Positions 15,915 to 24,679 of a stretch of DNA of 40,846 nucleotides are shown in pieces. Origin of the DNA: Hyphomicrobiaceae bacterium (GTDB taxonomy: Bacteria; Pseudomonadota; Alphaproteobacteria; Rhizobiales; JAKIUO01); contig JAKIUO010000001.1 in the NCBI GenBank assembly GCA_021647535.1, positions 1 to 40,846 of the forward strand, written 5' to 3'. The stretch's first letter is position 1. Each line of letters begins with the position of its first letter. The translations under genes and the position numbers were made by a program. A model generated the notes under the pieces. The model was not told the DNA's origin and did not search any database. It saw only the letters and a program-made list of their open reading frames with translations.

Positions 15915-17018
15915 CTATCTGTATTCGATAGAAGCTTCTTGCCGTAAATCTTGCAAGTGTCTGCGAGCCAGAACCTCAAATTCCGCCTGCCGGAGCTTTT
16001 CTTTAACGGCTTTTCGCTTGGTCTTGTCAGCTACGCGCCGTTCCTTGCGATCACAAACGGCATAGAGCTCAACGCCAGATGAAGTTAGCGTAGGAGGTGT
16101 CAAATGGCCATTTTTTGTATGGGACAGATAGGCACGCATGGTATAGGGGAAGCTGTCTGATGGCTTTGAGCCTAAAGATTTCAGGCTAGCACCAGAGAGT
16201 TGACCGACCATTTCTTTGAGGCGACCACAAGAAGTTACTGCATTTCTCAGTTTTTCAGCCTTGATCAATTGTTCAGCTTTCACCTTGTCGCTTGCGCTTG
16301 AAGACACTTGCAGTCTGATGCGCTGAATTTTATAGATCGTTTTCATTTTTCCAGCCACATCTCCTTGAGTATTGATAAGGCGATCCACATCCTGGTCTCC
16401 AATATTGACCTGGAACTGGAATTTTCGTCGAACAACCCGCACCCACGAGCTTTTGGCTTTCATACGATTTCTAAACTCTCGAACAGGAATACCCATTCGG
16501 GTAAGAGATTTTGTAAATTCCTTACGTGTAAGTGTTTTGCCAGTTCTCTTGTTCTTATTTCTTGAGGCGATTATATCGAGCCGTGCATCGAGCTCCTCAT
16601 CGGTTAGGGCCACGCCAAGCTTACTTGCTTGTTGTAATTGGATGCGCTCGTTGATCAATTCTTTTAGAATTTTCTTCTTCAGGCGGCCTTTCATTGAGTT
16701 CTGAATATCACGCCGCAGCTTACCAACCAGTTTCTTCTGAAGTTTTTGCGCTTCTGCTCTACTTTGGGGCTGATAGTCCTGAACCATTTTTTGCCAGAGC
16801 TTTTGTGTGTTTTTTGATGAAAGTTTTTTCTTCAAACGAGCCACCAAATCCTTTGAGTTGGCAAGGTAAAGTTTAATTCTCATATCAACATCATGATTTG
16901 AGATGGGCTCATCATTCACCAGCGCAACAATAGAAGTGGTATTTTGGGCCATAGCTGTTGTGGCCAGAAAACACCAGCCAAAGAGAGCAATAGATAATAT
17001 TAAAAATCGACCGATCAT
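15915..17018 (-). CDS. surA: SurA-like periplasmic chaperone with weak parvulin domain
   Basis: SurA-type proteins escort outer-membrane proteins through the periplasm. The 367-residue protein starts with a signal peptide (about 1-24, cleavage near TAMAQ) and a SurA N-terminal domain beginning VALVNDEPISNHDVDMRI. The middle (60-130) is very rich in Lys, Arg and Gln and longer than in E. coli. One divergent parvulin-like region (about 225-335) ends with VELYAVCDRKERR. The usual PPIase active-site residues are not obvious, so chaperone activity is more likely than isomerase activity. Its place between lptD (an outer-membrane protein that needs SurA in E. coli) and pdxA supports the call. Confidence 0.88.
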   Translation of the reverse strand: MIGRFLILSIALFGWCFLATTAMAQNTTSIVALVNDEPISNHDVDMRIKLYLANSKDLVARLKKKLSSKNTQKLWQKMVQDYQPQSRAEAQKLQKKLVGKLRRDIQNSMKGRLKKKILKELINERIQLQQASKLGVALTDEELDARLDIIASRNKNKRTGKTLTRKEFTKSLTRMGIPVREFRNRMKAKSSWVRVVRRKFQFQVNIGDQDVDRLINTQGDVAGKMKTIYKIQRIRLQVSSSASDKVKAEQLIKAEKLRNAVTSCGRLKEMVGQLSGASLKSLGSKPSDSFPYTMRAYLSHTKNGHLTPPTLTSSGVELYAVCDRKERRVADKTKRKAVKEKLRQAEFEVLARRHLQDLRQEASIEYR

Positions 17019-17189
17019 GGGAGAGTGATGCCCTTATTTACATTGATGATTTTTAAAGTCAGTGAAATATGAACTCAACCAACTAAAACAAATCACATTT
17101 GTCGAATAGGAAGGGAAACCTCATCCAGGTTGAGAACAAAACAGCCCTTTGATAATTGATAACCAAAAACTGTGGCAATAGCTTGCTCT

Positions 17190-19502
17190 TTACTTATCGC
17201 CAACCAAACCGTTCAAATCACTCGTGGAGGATTGAAATCCACCCAGGTGTTTAAATTCCACACGAAAGGAAATTGTCGTATCACCATCCAAGCCGAGGTC
17301 AACGGGTGTTGTGCGATTATAATTCACACCGAACAGAAAACATTCATCAGCATATGTGATCCCACCACCATGATTGTCGATCTTCGAATCAAGGATATCA
17401 TACCTAACATTACCAGTCAGAGACCAATATTGGGTAAGTTTGATGCCAGCACTGCCCGTCACCTCTTCACCAATGAGATCACTGGTCTCTAGTTTAGGCA
17501 ACTGCTTGACATAGTTGGCACTGGCTGTAAAGGGACCATAACTCATCCAGCTATGAATATCTGTACGACGAAGCTCGAAATCCTGCTGGTCAAACCGTCC
17601 CTGTGCGATCAATCCGAAATGTTTCGAGGGTTCAAAGTAAAATCCCCCGACATAATCAGACCGAGTTGTTTCAAGCCCACTTTCGTTAGCCTCTTTAAAG
17701 GGATTAACCCCCTGTAACTGATAGCTTTGTCCAAAAACGGTCCGAATATTCCCGCCATCAGGAAGGTTTATGGTATAGCGCACACCAACATTGGCGCGAG
17801 CACCGGTTTCAAGTCGGTCATACCCAGAGAATTTATTACTATCAAACAAGAGCGTATCGTCAAAAACCAAGCTTTGAGCGTCTTCATTCGGCAATCTATT
17901 TTGGAGTTTCTTATTATCAGGACGATAAATAACCTGTCCGATCGGCTCTATAATATGACTGCTATTTCCCAGATTCGCGATAAAGGGATAACGATATTCG
18001 AGACCAGCCAGAACGGTTCCACGTGTTTCGGTTCTGATCTTATTATTATCGTCAGGGTCGGCAAAGCGATAAACATCACCACGGGCATTGGCAAAGGGAG
18101 TGATCACCTGGCCTATCGGATCAACCAGTTCTTTGCGCCAGCCGATATCTGCGGACAGACGGCTTGAGTTTTCCGAAACCTTGGTCCATCCTTGATTTAT
18201 GGCAGGATTAGAATCTCTGGTGAGGGCAACGGCGTTTGCGTTGAAGCTGAACTCGCCCCCCAAAACCGGGCTGTTCAAAATATAATTATAATCAACGATC
18301 GGCAGCACCCATGAATTGGAATCGGCTGTATCTTCTTGAACAAGCCCACCGAACCTGTAAGTACGCACCGACATATAATTCCGTTCACTTTGCCCAGTCA
18401 GATAGACCTGAGAAACCCGGTCAGTTACATAGATATTATCCAGTTTGTAGAAGCGCCGAAACTGATCGTCGGTCTCCACTGTGGCATCCCATCCGAAATT
18501 CCAGAAACTACCAAGCTTGAAATTACCTCTTGTAACAACACTACCTCGGAAGTTGCGATCGTCAGGCGTGCCAATTGCAGGCGTACTGTCATAGGCACCA
18601 GCCATATCAATCGTATAAGAGCCATTGGCCAGCCGATGGCGCCATTCACTTTTCAGCATTTGTCCAGCTTCTGTCGTAATAACAGGCGTAACCGTAACGT
18701 CGTAATTCTTTGCCAGAGCAATATAATAAGGAATTTCACTGATATAGCCCAAATCGCCTGAATAGGTGATACTAGGGGTTAAAAAGCCAGATTGGCGTTT
18801 CTTGCTTGGATCTGGGTGTTGGAAGTATGGCACATAAACCAACGGCACACCCATAAACTCAAATCTGGCATCCTCATATGAAATGGTCTGCGCTTCTTTA
18901 TTATGAATGACTTTCTTAGCCTTGATGCGCCACAAGGGTGCTTTTTCGGGATGTTCCCGGCAAGTCTTACAAGGTGTAAAACTACCATTTTCAAATATGG
19001 TAGTGTTTCCAGCAACACGGGTGGCACGATCTGCAGTGATCGTAGAATCATCGCTGGTTTGTATTTTAAGGGATTTGATAAAGCCCTCACGAAAGTCATC
19101 AGTCAACCGGATGCGTTCAGCTTTTACAATCGCACCATCAGGTTCTTTAATTCTGACATTGCCTTCAGCAAGCAGAACATTGAGATTGCGATCATAAATG
19201 ATCTCATCAGCCAGCAACGTGTACTTATTATAAAAAACCTCAACATTACCCTTGGCGCGGACTTTGTTGTTTTTATTATCGTAGATCAGTTCATCAGCCT
19301 GCAACAACATCGGAGCATCCGGGTTGGACTTCAGACTAGGATCCAGAATCGGGTTTTGTTGTGCAATAGAGGATGTAACCGGTAAAACCAGGATAGAGGT
19401 CAGGCATGTTATAAGGCACAGAAGTGCAACCATGCGCATACGCAATAATACTCCCCCGGCCAAGTGACCAAAATCAGTCAGATTGGAAAACCTATACTTC
19501 AT
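17190..19502 (-). CDS. lptD: LPS-assembly outer-membrane protein LptD
   Basis: LptD is the outer-membrane beta-barrel that inserts lipopolysaccharide into the outer leaflet together with the lipoprotein LptE. The 770-residue protein has a hydrophobic signal region (about 24-48, ending SSIAQQ). A periplasmic OstA/LptA-like beta-jellyroll (about 65-170, with LLQADELIYDNKNNKVRAKG) follows, and then a barrel with many alternating strands and DR/DN turns. Cysteines appear as a CKTC pair (near 180) and a Cys in YADECFLF (near 733), plausibly disulfide-forming as in other LptD proteins. Met22 or Met24 are alternative starts that would shorten the signal's n-region. It lies 18 bases after lptG and precedes surA. 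Confidence 0.95.
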   Translation of the reverse strand: MKYRFSNLTDFGHLAGGVLLRMRMVALLCLITCLTSILVLPVTSSIAQQNPILDPSLKSNPDAPMLLQADELIYDNKNNKVRAKGNVEVFYNKYTLLADEIIYDRNLNVLLAEGNVRIKEPDGAIVKAERIRLTDDFREGFIKSLKIQTSDDSTITADRATRVAGNTTIFENGSFTPCKTCREHPEKAPLWRIKAKKVIHNKEAQTISYEDARFEFMGVPLVYVPYFQHPDPSKKRQSGFLTPSITYSGDLGYISEIPYYIALAKNYDVTVTPVITTEAGQMLKSEWRHRLANGSYTIDMAGAYDSTPAIGTPDDRNFRGSVVTRGNFKLGSFWNFGWDATVETDDQFRRFYKLDNIYVTDRVSQVYLTGQSERNYMSVRTYRFGGLVQEDTADSNSWVLPIVDYNYILNSPVLGGEFSFNANAVALTRDSNPAINQGWTKVSENSSRLSADIGWRKELVDPIGQVITPFANARGDVYRFADPDDNNKIRTETRGTVLAGLEYRYPFIANLGNSSHIIEPIGQVIYRPDNKKLQNRLPNEDAQSLVFDDTLLFDSNKFSGYDRLETGARANVGVRYTINLPDGGNIRTVFGQSYQLQGVNPFKEANESGLETTRSDYVGGFYFEPSKHFGLIAQGRFDQQDFELRRTDIHSWMSYGPFTASANYVKQLPKLETSDLIGEEVTGSAGIKLTQYWSLTGNVRYDILDSKIDNHGGGITYADECFLFGVNYNRTTPVDLGLDGDTTISFRVEFKHLGGFQSSTSDLNGLVGDK

Positions 19503-19520
19503 TGAAATGCCCCACGCATT

Positions 19521-20600
19521 CTAACCATCTTCTTGATGTATTAATACGCTGGTCGCTAGCAAACATGCAATAGCAGCAGGTCCCCAGGCCGCAAGTATTG
19601 TTGAAGTGTGTCCTGATAGCCCCATATTTCTCGACATCTGGGCAAAAACAAAGAAAACGAAACCAGCCATCAGTCCAAAGAAAATCAATTTTTGCACATT
19701 GCCAAATCGGAAGGATTGCAAGGAGCACGTCGCCGCAAGCATCACCATGGCAATCATCCACAATGGTCGCGACAGCAAGGTTTGATATTGCAGACGGTAT
19801 TGTTTGGCCGGGAGTCCTGCTTTTTCAGCAATTTTTATGAATTTTGGCAGGTCCCAGAAGGAAATATTTTCGGCCGCCCCAATCGAGTCCTGAATCTGGG
19901 TTTTTGTGAGATAGGTACTGACGATATAGCGCTTGAAAAGCATCGTTTTTTCATTTGCAGCAGAAACTCTGGCCCCCTCAAGAACCCAACGCCCGTCTTT
20001 GAGAATCGCTTTTCGAGCATCAATACGTTCCTTGAAGATATGCTTCTGGTCATATTGGAAAAAAGTGACTTCTGATAAAATCGCGCCTTGACCTGCTACA
20101 TGCTCAGCAATCAAAACGGATTGACCATCTGGCCCATCCTCACGAAGCCAGGCGGCTTTTCTTGTCACCAATAGCTTTTTTTTCTGGTTGGAGAGTTCTC
20201 TTTGATAGGTCTCTGAATAGACTTTGGAAATAGCCGCAAGCGGATTATAGGCGGTGGAAGCCAGTATGCCGATCAGACCTCCAACATATAGAGCCGGCCT
20301 GATAAATTGCCATACTGACATGCCCGAAGAGCGGGCAATAATCAATTCAGAGTTTTTTGACAGGACCAGAAAGGAGCCAATGCTGCCGATCAGAACCGCA
20401 AAGGGCATGGACAGTTCCGCAAATGAGGGTACACGCAGCAATGAGATATACATTGCGTCGAATACAGTTCCATTCTTTTTTAGGGTAATGCGCATCATTT
20501 CGATGAGGTCAATCAAGAAAATCAGGCACATGCAGAGCACGAATACAGAGATGATGGAGATCGTGAATTTTCGCAATATATAGCGCGACAAGGTTTTCAT
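19521..20600 (-). CDS. lptG: LPS export ABC transporter permease LptG
   Basis: LptG pairs with LptF in the inner membrane; with the LptB ATPase they extract LPS and push it along the Lpt bridge. The 359-residue protein has three membrane segments near the N-terminus (about 13-35, 55-80, 95-120), a periplasmic beta-jellyroll (about 135-260, with VTFFQYDQKHIFKERIDA), and three more at the C-terminus (about 275-350). The ATG overlaps the lptF stop by four bases (ATGA), the usual coupling. lptB and lptC are not in the window. Confidence 0.95.
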   Translation of the reverse strand: MKTLSRYILRKFTISIISVFVLCMCLIFLIDLIEMMRITLKKNGTVFDAMYISLLRVPSFAELSMPFAVLIGSIGSFLVLSKNSELIIARSSGMSVWQFIRPALYVGGLIGILASTAYNPLAAISKVYSETYQRELSNQKKKLLVTRKAAWLREDGPDGQSVLIAEHVAGQGAILSEVTFFQYDQKHIFKERIDARKAILKDGRWVLEGARVSAANEKTMLFKRYIVSTYLTKTQIQDSIGAAENISFWDLPKFIKIAEKAGLPAKQYRLQYQTLLSRPLWMIAMVMLAATCSLQSFRFGNVQKLIFFGLMAGFVFFVFAQMSRNMGLSGHTSTILAAWGPAAIACLLATSVLIHQEDG

Positions 20601-21748
20601 GTCGTGGCTCCTTCACTCGATTTCTTGTTCAGTTTTCGCAACCTGCCCTTTAGTCCTGAGCCCGCGCCTCTGCTTTGTATAATATAGACGGCAAGAAGGA
20701 TGCCGCATACAGGTATGCCATAGACAAGAAATATCGCAGCTTCGTTTTTAGCAAGTACATTTACGGATAATAGACCGCCCAGACGAGCGCCACTGGCCAT
20801 AACGAGGGCAATGATGACATTCTTCATACGGTCCTCACGTGTGGTTCGCGGAAAGCCCAGCATGGCGATGGCGACCAACACGAACAAAATGGGATAGAGC
20901 GGATTGGATAAACGATCATGCAACTCCGCCCAGAAACGTCCCGGCCTATGTTTGAAATAATGGTTCTCCGGGTCTGGTGAAATCAGTTCACCTATATAGC
21001 TTTCATAAGTCTTATAATCTATTTTTTTACCCTTATTACCCCCAAAACGCGACAGATCAAAAATATACTGATCAAAGGCGATAATCTGCACTTCATTGTT
21101 CTTTTTTGAGCGACGGTGAATATGCCCTTCATACATCACCAGAAAGGCACTACCATCCTTTTTGATGATTTTCGAATGGTCAGCCATATAGGACATGATC
21201 TGATCTTCACCTCTGGCATCATGCATGATGAAACCCAGAATATCTCCATTATCCGCCCGAGCCCGAATATGAAAAGTCAGATTGGCAATCGGCGTTGTAA
21301 AACGCCCTGGTTGGAGTACATGGGAAATGAGGTCCGTACGTACCTTGATAATATAATTGCGTAATTCACGTTGTGCAGTGGGCTGCACATAAGCATTATT
21401 GGCAAATATCAACAAGGTGACGATGAAGCCCAGCAACAAGAGCGGCCAGGCAAATTTCCATCGACCGGCTCCAGAGGCCGCCATCACAATGATTTCACTG
21501 TCCCCACTGAGCTTGTTGAGCACATGGGTGCAGGCAATCAGCAGCGCTATGGGCATGACAATGCCAATAATCTGCGGCATGGCCAGCATGGTCATATAGA
21601 TAAAAATACCGAATGTCTGCCCCTCACTGGTCATCAGCTTGATATCTTTAAGAGCAACAGATACCCAGATAATGATGATGAGGGTCACCAAAATCATTGT
21701 TACCGCAGTGGCCGTCTGGCGAAAAATATAGCGACTATAGACACCCAT
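20597..21748 (-). CDS. lptF: LPS export ABC transporter permease LptF
   Basis: LptF is the partner permease of LptG. I place the start at 21748 (MGVYSRYIFRQTATAV), where AAAAAAGG sits seven bases upstream; the frame is open 13 codons further but without similarity. The 383-residue protein has N-terminal membrane segments (about 12-33, 50-75, 95-120), a periplasmic jellyroll (about 145-250, FHIRARADNGDILGFIMHDAR) and C-terminal membrane segments after about residue 270. The last 25 residues are basic and cytoplasmic. It is the first gene of the minus-strand run lptF-lptG-lptD-surA-pdxA-rsmA and diverges from pepA. Confidence 0.94.
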   Translation of the reverse strand: MGVYSRYIFRQTATAVTMILVTLIIIIWVSVALKDIKLMTSEGQTFGIFIYMTMLAMPQIIGIVMPIALLIACTHVLNKLSGDSEIIVMAASGAGRWKFAWPLLLLGFIVTLLIFANNAYVQPTAQRELRNYIIKVRTDLISHVLQPGRFTTPIANLTFHIRARADNGDILGFIMHDARGEDQIMSYMADHSKIIKKDGSAFLVMYEGHIHRRSKKNNEVQIIAFDQYIFDLSRFGGNKGKKIDYKTYESYIGELISPDPENHYFKHRPGRFWAELHDRLSNPLYPILFVLVAIAMLGFPRTTREDRMKNVIIALVMASGARLGGLLSVNVLAKNEAAIFLVYGIPVCGILLAVYIIQSRGAGSGLKGRLRKLNKKSSEGATT

Positions 21749-22045
21749 GCAACGACCTTTTTTCTCCCGCAAGGGAACAGATGACAATGAATTTTCCGAA
21801 TACTGGAATCATTTGAAGCTTACGAAGACCAGCAGCATGGATCAAGTTGCTAGTCACATATACAGCCAACAACATGACAAGGTGTTGGAAATTGGACCAT
21901 AGACAAAAATTCAACTTGCAACACAGGTGCTAAAGATTAAGTTGACGAATGATCAAGAATTAAAACTCTTCCAAACATTTAGACCAACCCGTTTCATCTG
22001 CCCACCGCAGTTCCTGAAACAGTAAATATCACATTGAGAGACAGT
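21749..22045. other. lptF/pepA divergent intergenic region (297 bp)
   Basis: This AT-rich spacer should contain outward promoters for the lpt operon and for pepA. I see TTGACG near 21940 on plus and TTGTCA near 21880 on minus, but neither has a convincing -10 at proper distance, so I do not call either. No RNA gene or reading frame stands out. Confidence 0.5.
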
Positions 22046-23557
22046 ATGGCTTCAAAAATTGCAATTGACTTCATCGCGCAGGACCTCCCGGAAACAGGTA
22101 CAGTAGTGCTTTTTTCCGGCAGTAAAAAAAGCTTTAGTGCGCTCCTGAAAAAACTCGACAAACAGTGTGAAGGCCAAATTAGCAAGGCCATGTCGGTGTC
22201 CTCCTTTGAGGGCCAGGAAAATCAGCTGATTGAAATACTATCCCCCGCCAAACTCAACCTCTCACGCATACTGGTGTTAGGCCTTGGCGACGAAACGGCC
22301 AGCGAAAATCGCCAGTGGATGAATATTGGCGGGCGTATCGGCGCTTGTGCGGCAAGTGATCCACAAGGGCTGGTGACCATCATGGCTCAGGACATTGGCG
22401 ACAAGCATGTTTTCACCCCTGATGCCGTCGCCTCAATGGCCACTGGTTATTTGATGCGGCGCTATGAGTTCGACAAATACAAGAAAAGCACAAGTGAGAA
22501 AGCCAGCAAGCCAAAGCATACGATCAAAACAGTTGCACTGGCCTGCAAAAATGTGAAGGCGTGCGCCAGTGCCTATAAACCGCTTGAGGCCTTGCGCGCG
22601 GGTGTGTTTATGGCACGTGACCTTGTCAACGAACCGGGCAATATATTGGGGCCGGTTGAATTCGCCTTGCAGATCCGCGAGCTTGAAAGCCTTGGCTTGA
22701 AGGTGACCATCCTTGATGAGGCCGAAATGGCCGCCAGTAAAATGAACGCCTTACTGGCAGTTGGACAAGGGTCTGTACGCGAGTCGCGTTTGGCAATCAT
22801 GCAGTGGAATGGTTCAGACAATGCCAAAGACAAGCCTTTGGCCATTGTCGGCAAGGGGGTGACCTTTGACAGTGGCGGCGTCTCTATCAAACCCTCGGCT
22901 GGCATGGAAGACATGAAGGGCGATATGGGCGGCGCGGCCTGTGTCACCGGCCTTATGCGTACGTTAGCGACACGCAAGGCCAAAGCCAATATCATCGGCG
23001 TCGTTGGTCTCACAGAAAACATGCCCGATGGCAAATCTTACAGACCCGGCGATGTGGTGACCTCCATGTCTGGCCAGACCATTGAAGTTCTCAATACGGA
23101 TGCCGAGGGCCGACTGGTGCTGGCTGATGTCCTGACCTATACGATCAAGCATTACAAGCCGACTGCCGTCATTGACCTTGCCACCTTGACCGGAGCTATT
23201 CTGGTCGCACTTGGCAAAGAATATGCCGGGCTGTTTTCGAACAATGAGCGGCTGGCCAAACGCTTGTTGAAAGCTGGCGAGGTCAGCGGTGAAAAACTGT
23301 GGCGTATGCCCCTTGGCAAAGCCTATGACAAGCTCATCGACAGTCGCATTGCCGATATGAAAAACACCGGTGGGCGTCTGGCTGGTTCCACCACTGCTGC
23401 GCAATTCCTGCAACGCTATGTCGGCGATACCCCCTGGGCGCATCTGGATATCGCAGGAACAGCCATGGCCTCACCAAAGTCACATATCAATCAGAGCTGG
23501 GGTGCCGGTTTTGGCATCCAGTTGCTCAATGAATTGATCATGGAACATTACGAGTAG
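22046..23557 (+). CDS. pepA: Leucyl aminopeptidase (M17)
   Basis: PepA is a cytoplasmic, hexameric, two-metal aminopeptidase that removes N-terminal residues from peptides; some homologs also bind DNA. The start at 22046 (MASKIAIDFI) follows GAGAG at five bases; an in-frame TTG four codons upstream is less likely. The 503-residue protein has the M17 N-terminal macro-like domain (1-170) and the catalytic domain with VGKGVTFDSGGVSIKP, DMKGDMGGAA and the signature NTDAEGRLVLADV (near residue 349). In many relatives the chi-subunit gene holC follows pepA. Here a stem-loop and mazG follow instead. Confidence 0.96.
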   Translation: MASKIAIDFIAQDLPETGTVVLFSGSKKSFSALLKKLDKQCEGQISKAMSVSSFEGQENQLIEILSPAKLNLSRILVLGLGDETASENRQWMNIGGRIGACAASDPQGLVTIMAQDIGDKHVFTPDAVASMATGYLMRRYEFDKYKKSTSEKASKPKHTIKTVALACKNVKACASAYKPLEALRAGVFMARDLVNEPGNILGPVEFALQIRELESLGLKVTILDEAEMAASKMNALLAVGQGSVRESRLAIMQWNGSDNAKDKPLAIVGKGVTFDSGGVSIKPSAGMEDMKGDMGGAACVTGLMRTLATRKAKANIIGVVGLTENMPDGKSYRPGDVVTSMSGQTIEVLNTDAEGRLVLADVLTYTIKHYKPTAVIDLATLTGAILVALGKEYAGLFSNNERLAKRLLKAGEVSGEKLWRMPLGKAYDKLIDSRIADMKNTGGRLAGSTTAAQFLQRYVGDTPWAHLDIAGTAMASPKSHINQSWGAGFGIQLLNELIMEHYE

Positions 23558-23564
23558 TTCGAGC

Positions 23565-23615
23565 CACACCTACCATTCGCTTTACATAATATCTGTTATG
23601 CGAATGGTGGGTGTG
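23565..23615 (+). terminator. Long stem-loop between pepA and mazG
   Basis: A 16-bp arm (23565-23580, CACACCTACCATTCGC) pairs with 23600-23615 with one G-U pair and no gaps, around a 19-base AT-rich loop. It starts eight bases after the pepA stop. There is no T-run after the right arm; a short ATCT repeat follows. It may terminate or protect the pepA transcript, or lie in the mazG leader, whose start is 48 bases downstream. Confidence 0.6.
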
Positions 23616-23662
23616 TATCTATCTATCTGATATAACTTGTTTTTCACTAAAGGCTGTGTGTG

Positions 23663-24466
23663 ATGCCTGATGATAATATGGCGCGACTGCTGAAAATCAT
23701 GGCGGCCTTGCGCACGCCGGGTACTGGCTGCCCGTGGGATCTTGAGCAGGATTTCAAATCCATCGTCCCCTACACTCTGGAAGAAGCGCATGAGGTCGCT
23801 GAAACCATTGAGCAAGGGGATATGAACGCCCTCAAAACAGAGCTTGGTGATCTGTTGTTTCAGGTGGTGTTCTATGCCCGTCTGGCGCAAGAGCAGAACC
23901 TCTTTGATTTTTCCGATGTCGTTGAGGCTGTCAATGAGAAAATGGTACGTCGTCATCCACATGTATTTGGGGAGCAGGACAAGGCCCTGTCGAACGAGGA
24001 CATAGAAGGTCAGTGGGAACGTATCAAGGCTGCCGAGAAAGAGGCCGGTGGGCAAGCTTCGAAAAAGAGTATTCTCAAGGGGGTGCCGCTCACACTACCA
24101 GCGCTCAGTCGAGCCATAAAACTGCAAAACAAAGCTGCCCGCGTTGGCTTTGACTGGCCCTCGCTCGCGCCGGTGTTTGACAAGATGCGGGAGGAGCTGC
24201 ATGAGCTGGAGCACGAGATCGACAGTCAGTCTTCTCCTGAGCGTATTGAAGACGAGTTCGGTGATGTGTTGTTTGTCGTGGCCAATGTGGCGCGTCACCT
24301 GAAAATCGACCCTGAACAAGCCCTGCGCCTTGCCAACAACAAGTTTGTGCGCCGCTTTGAGGTCATTGAAGAACTGTTATCAGTTGCGGGCAAAAACCCG
24401 GCAGACAGCAATCTTGAAGAAATGGAAGAGTTTTGGCAAATCGCCAAGCAGCGTGAGAAAGCCTGA
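23663..24466 (+). CDS. mazG: Nucleoside triphosphate pyrophosphohydrolase MazG
   Basis: MazG hydrolyses (d)NTPs to monophosphates and pyrophosphate, cleaning the nucleotide pool and in E. coli affecting ppGpp levels. The 267-residue protein has two MazG repeats: the first with PWDLEQDFKSI and EEAHEVAETIE, then GDLLFQVVFYA; the second with EELHELEHEID and FGDVLFVVANVARHL. The EExxE metal-binding motifs are present in both. The ATG at 23663 has AAAGG at nine bases; a GTG one codon upstream is an alternative. It converges with hflX, with repeat copy B filling the gap. Confidence 0.95.
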   Translation: MPDDNMARLLKIMAALRTPGTGCPWDLEQDFKSIVPYTLEEAHEVAETIEQGDMNALKTELGDLLFQVVFYARLAQEQNLFDFSDVVEAVNEKMVRRHPHVFGEQDKALSNEDIEGQWERIKAAEKEAGGQASKKSILKGVPLTLPALSRAIKLQNKAARVGFDWPSLAPVFDKMREELHELEHEIDSQSSPERIEDEFGDVLFVVANVARHLKIDPEQALRLANNKFVRRFEVIEELLSVAGKNPADSNLEEMEEFWQIAKQREKA

Positions 24467-24475
24467 CACCCAGAG

Positions 24476-24660
24476 CCATTCAATTCTCAAGGTTTTGCTG
24501 CGCAAGCGGGCTATCGCCCACACCCATTCGGGGAAAGCATCCCCGAACCCCTGCTTTTTTTTATCATCAAATTCAAAAAGTAAGGGGTTTGGGGAACTCG
24601 TTCCCCATGCGGGTACGGGCGGCAGCCCGGTCGCGAAGCGAATTTGCGTTAGAATTGAAT
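24476..24660. repeat. Interspersed quasi-palindromic repeat, copy B
   Basis: The ends carry a perfect 10-bp terminal inverted repeat, ATTCAATTCT (24478-24487) and AGAATTGAAT (24651-24660). Inside are nested hairpins: GGGCTATCGCCC, TTCGGGGAAAGC-ATCCCCGAA, GGGGAACTCGTTCCCC and CGGGCGGCAGCCCG. Read on the minus strand, the order and bases of both arms match copy A (4111-4292); the AT-rich centre differs. It fills the space between the convergent stops of mazG and hflX, starting about ten bases after mazG. Its hairpins could end transcription in both directions. No coding capacity or clear target-site duplication is visible. Confidence 0.85.
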
Positions 24661-24679
24661 ACCCCAAGCCTGATACCAA

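Noticed and set aside
23582..24055. 157-codon minus-strand frame opposite mazG
   Set aside because: Antisense to the conserved first MazG repeat and runs into the stem-loop; composition is typical of shadow frames.
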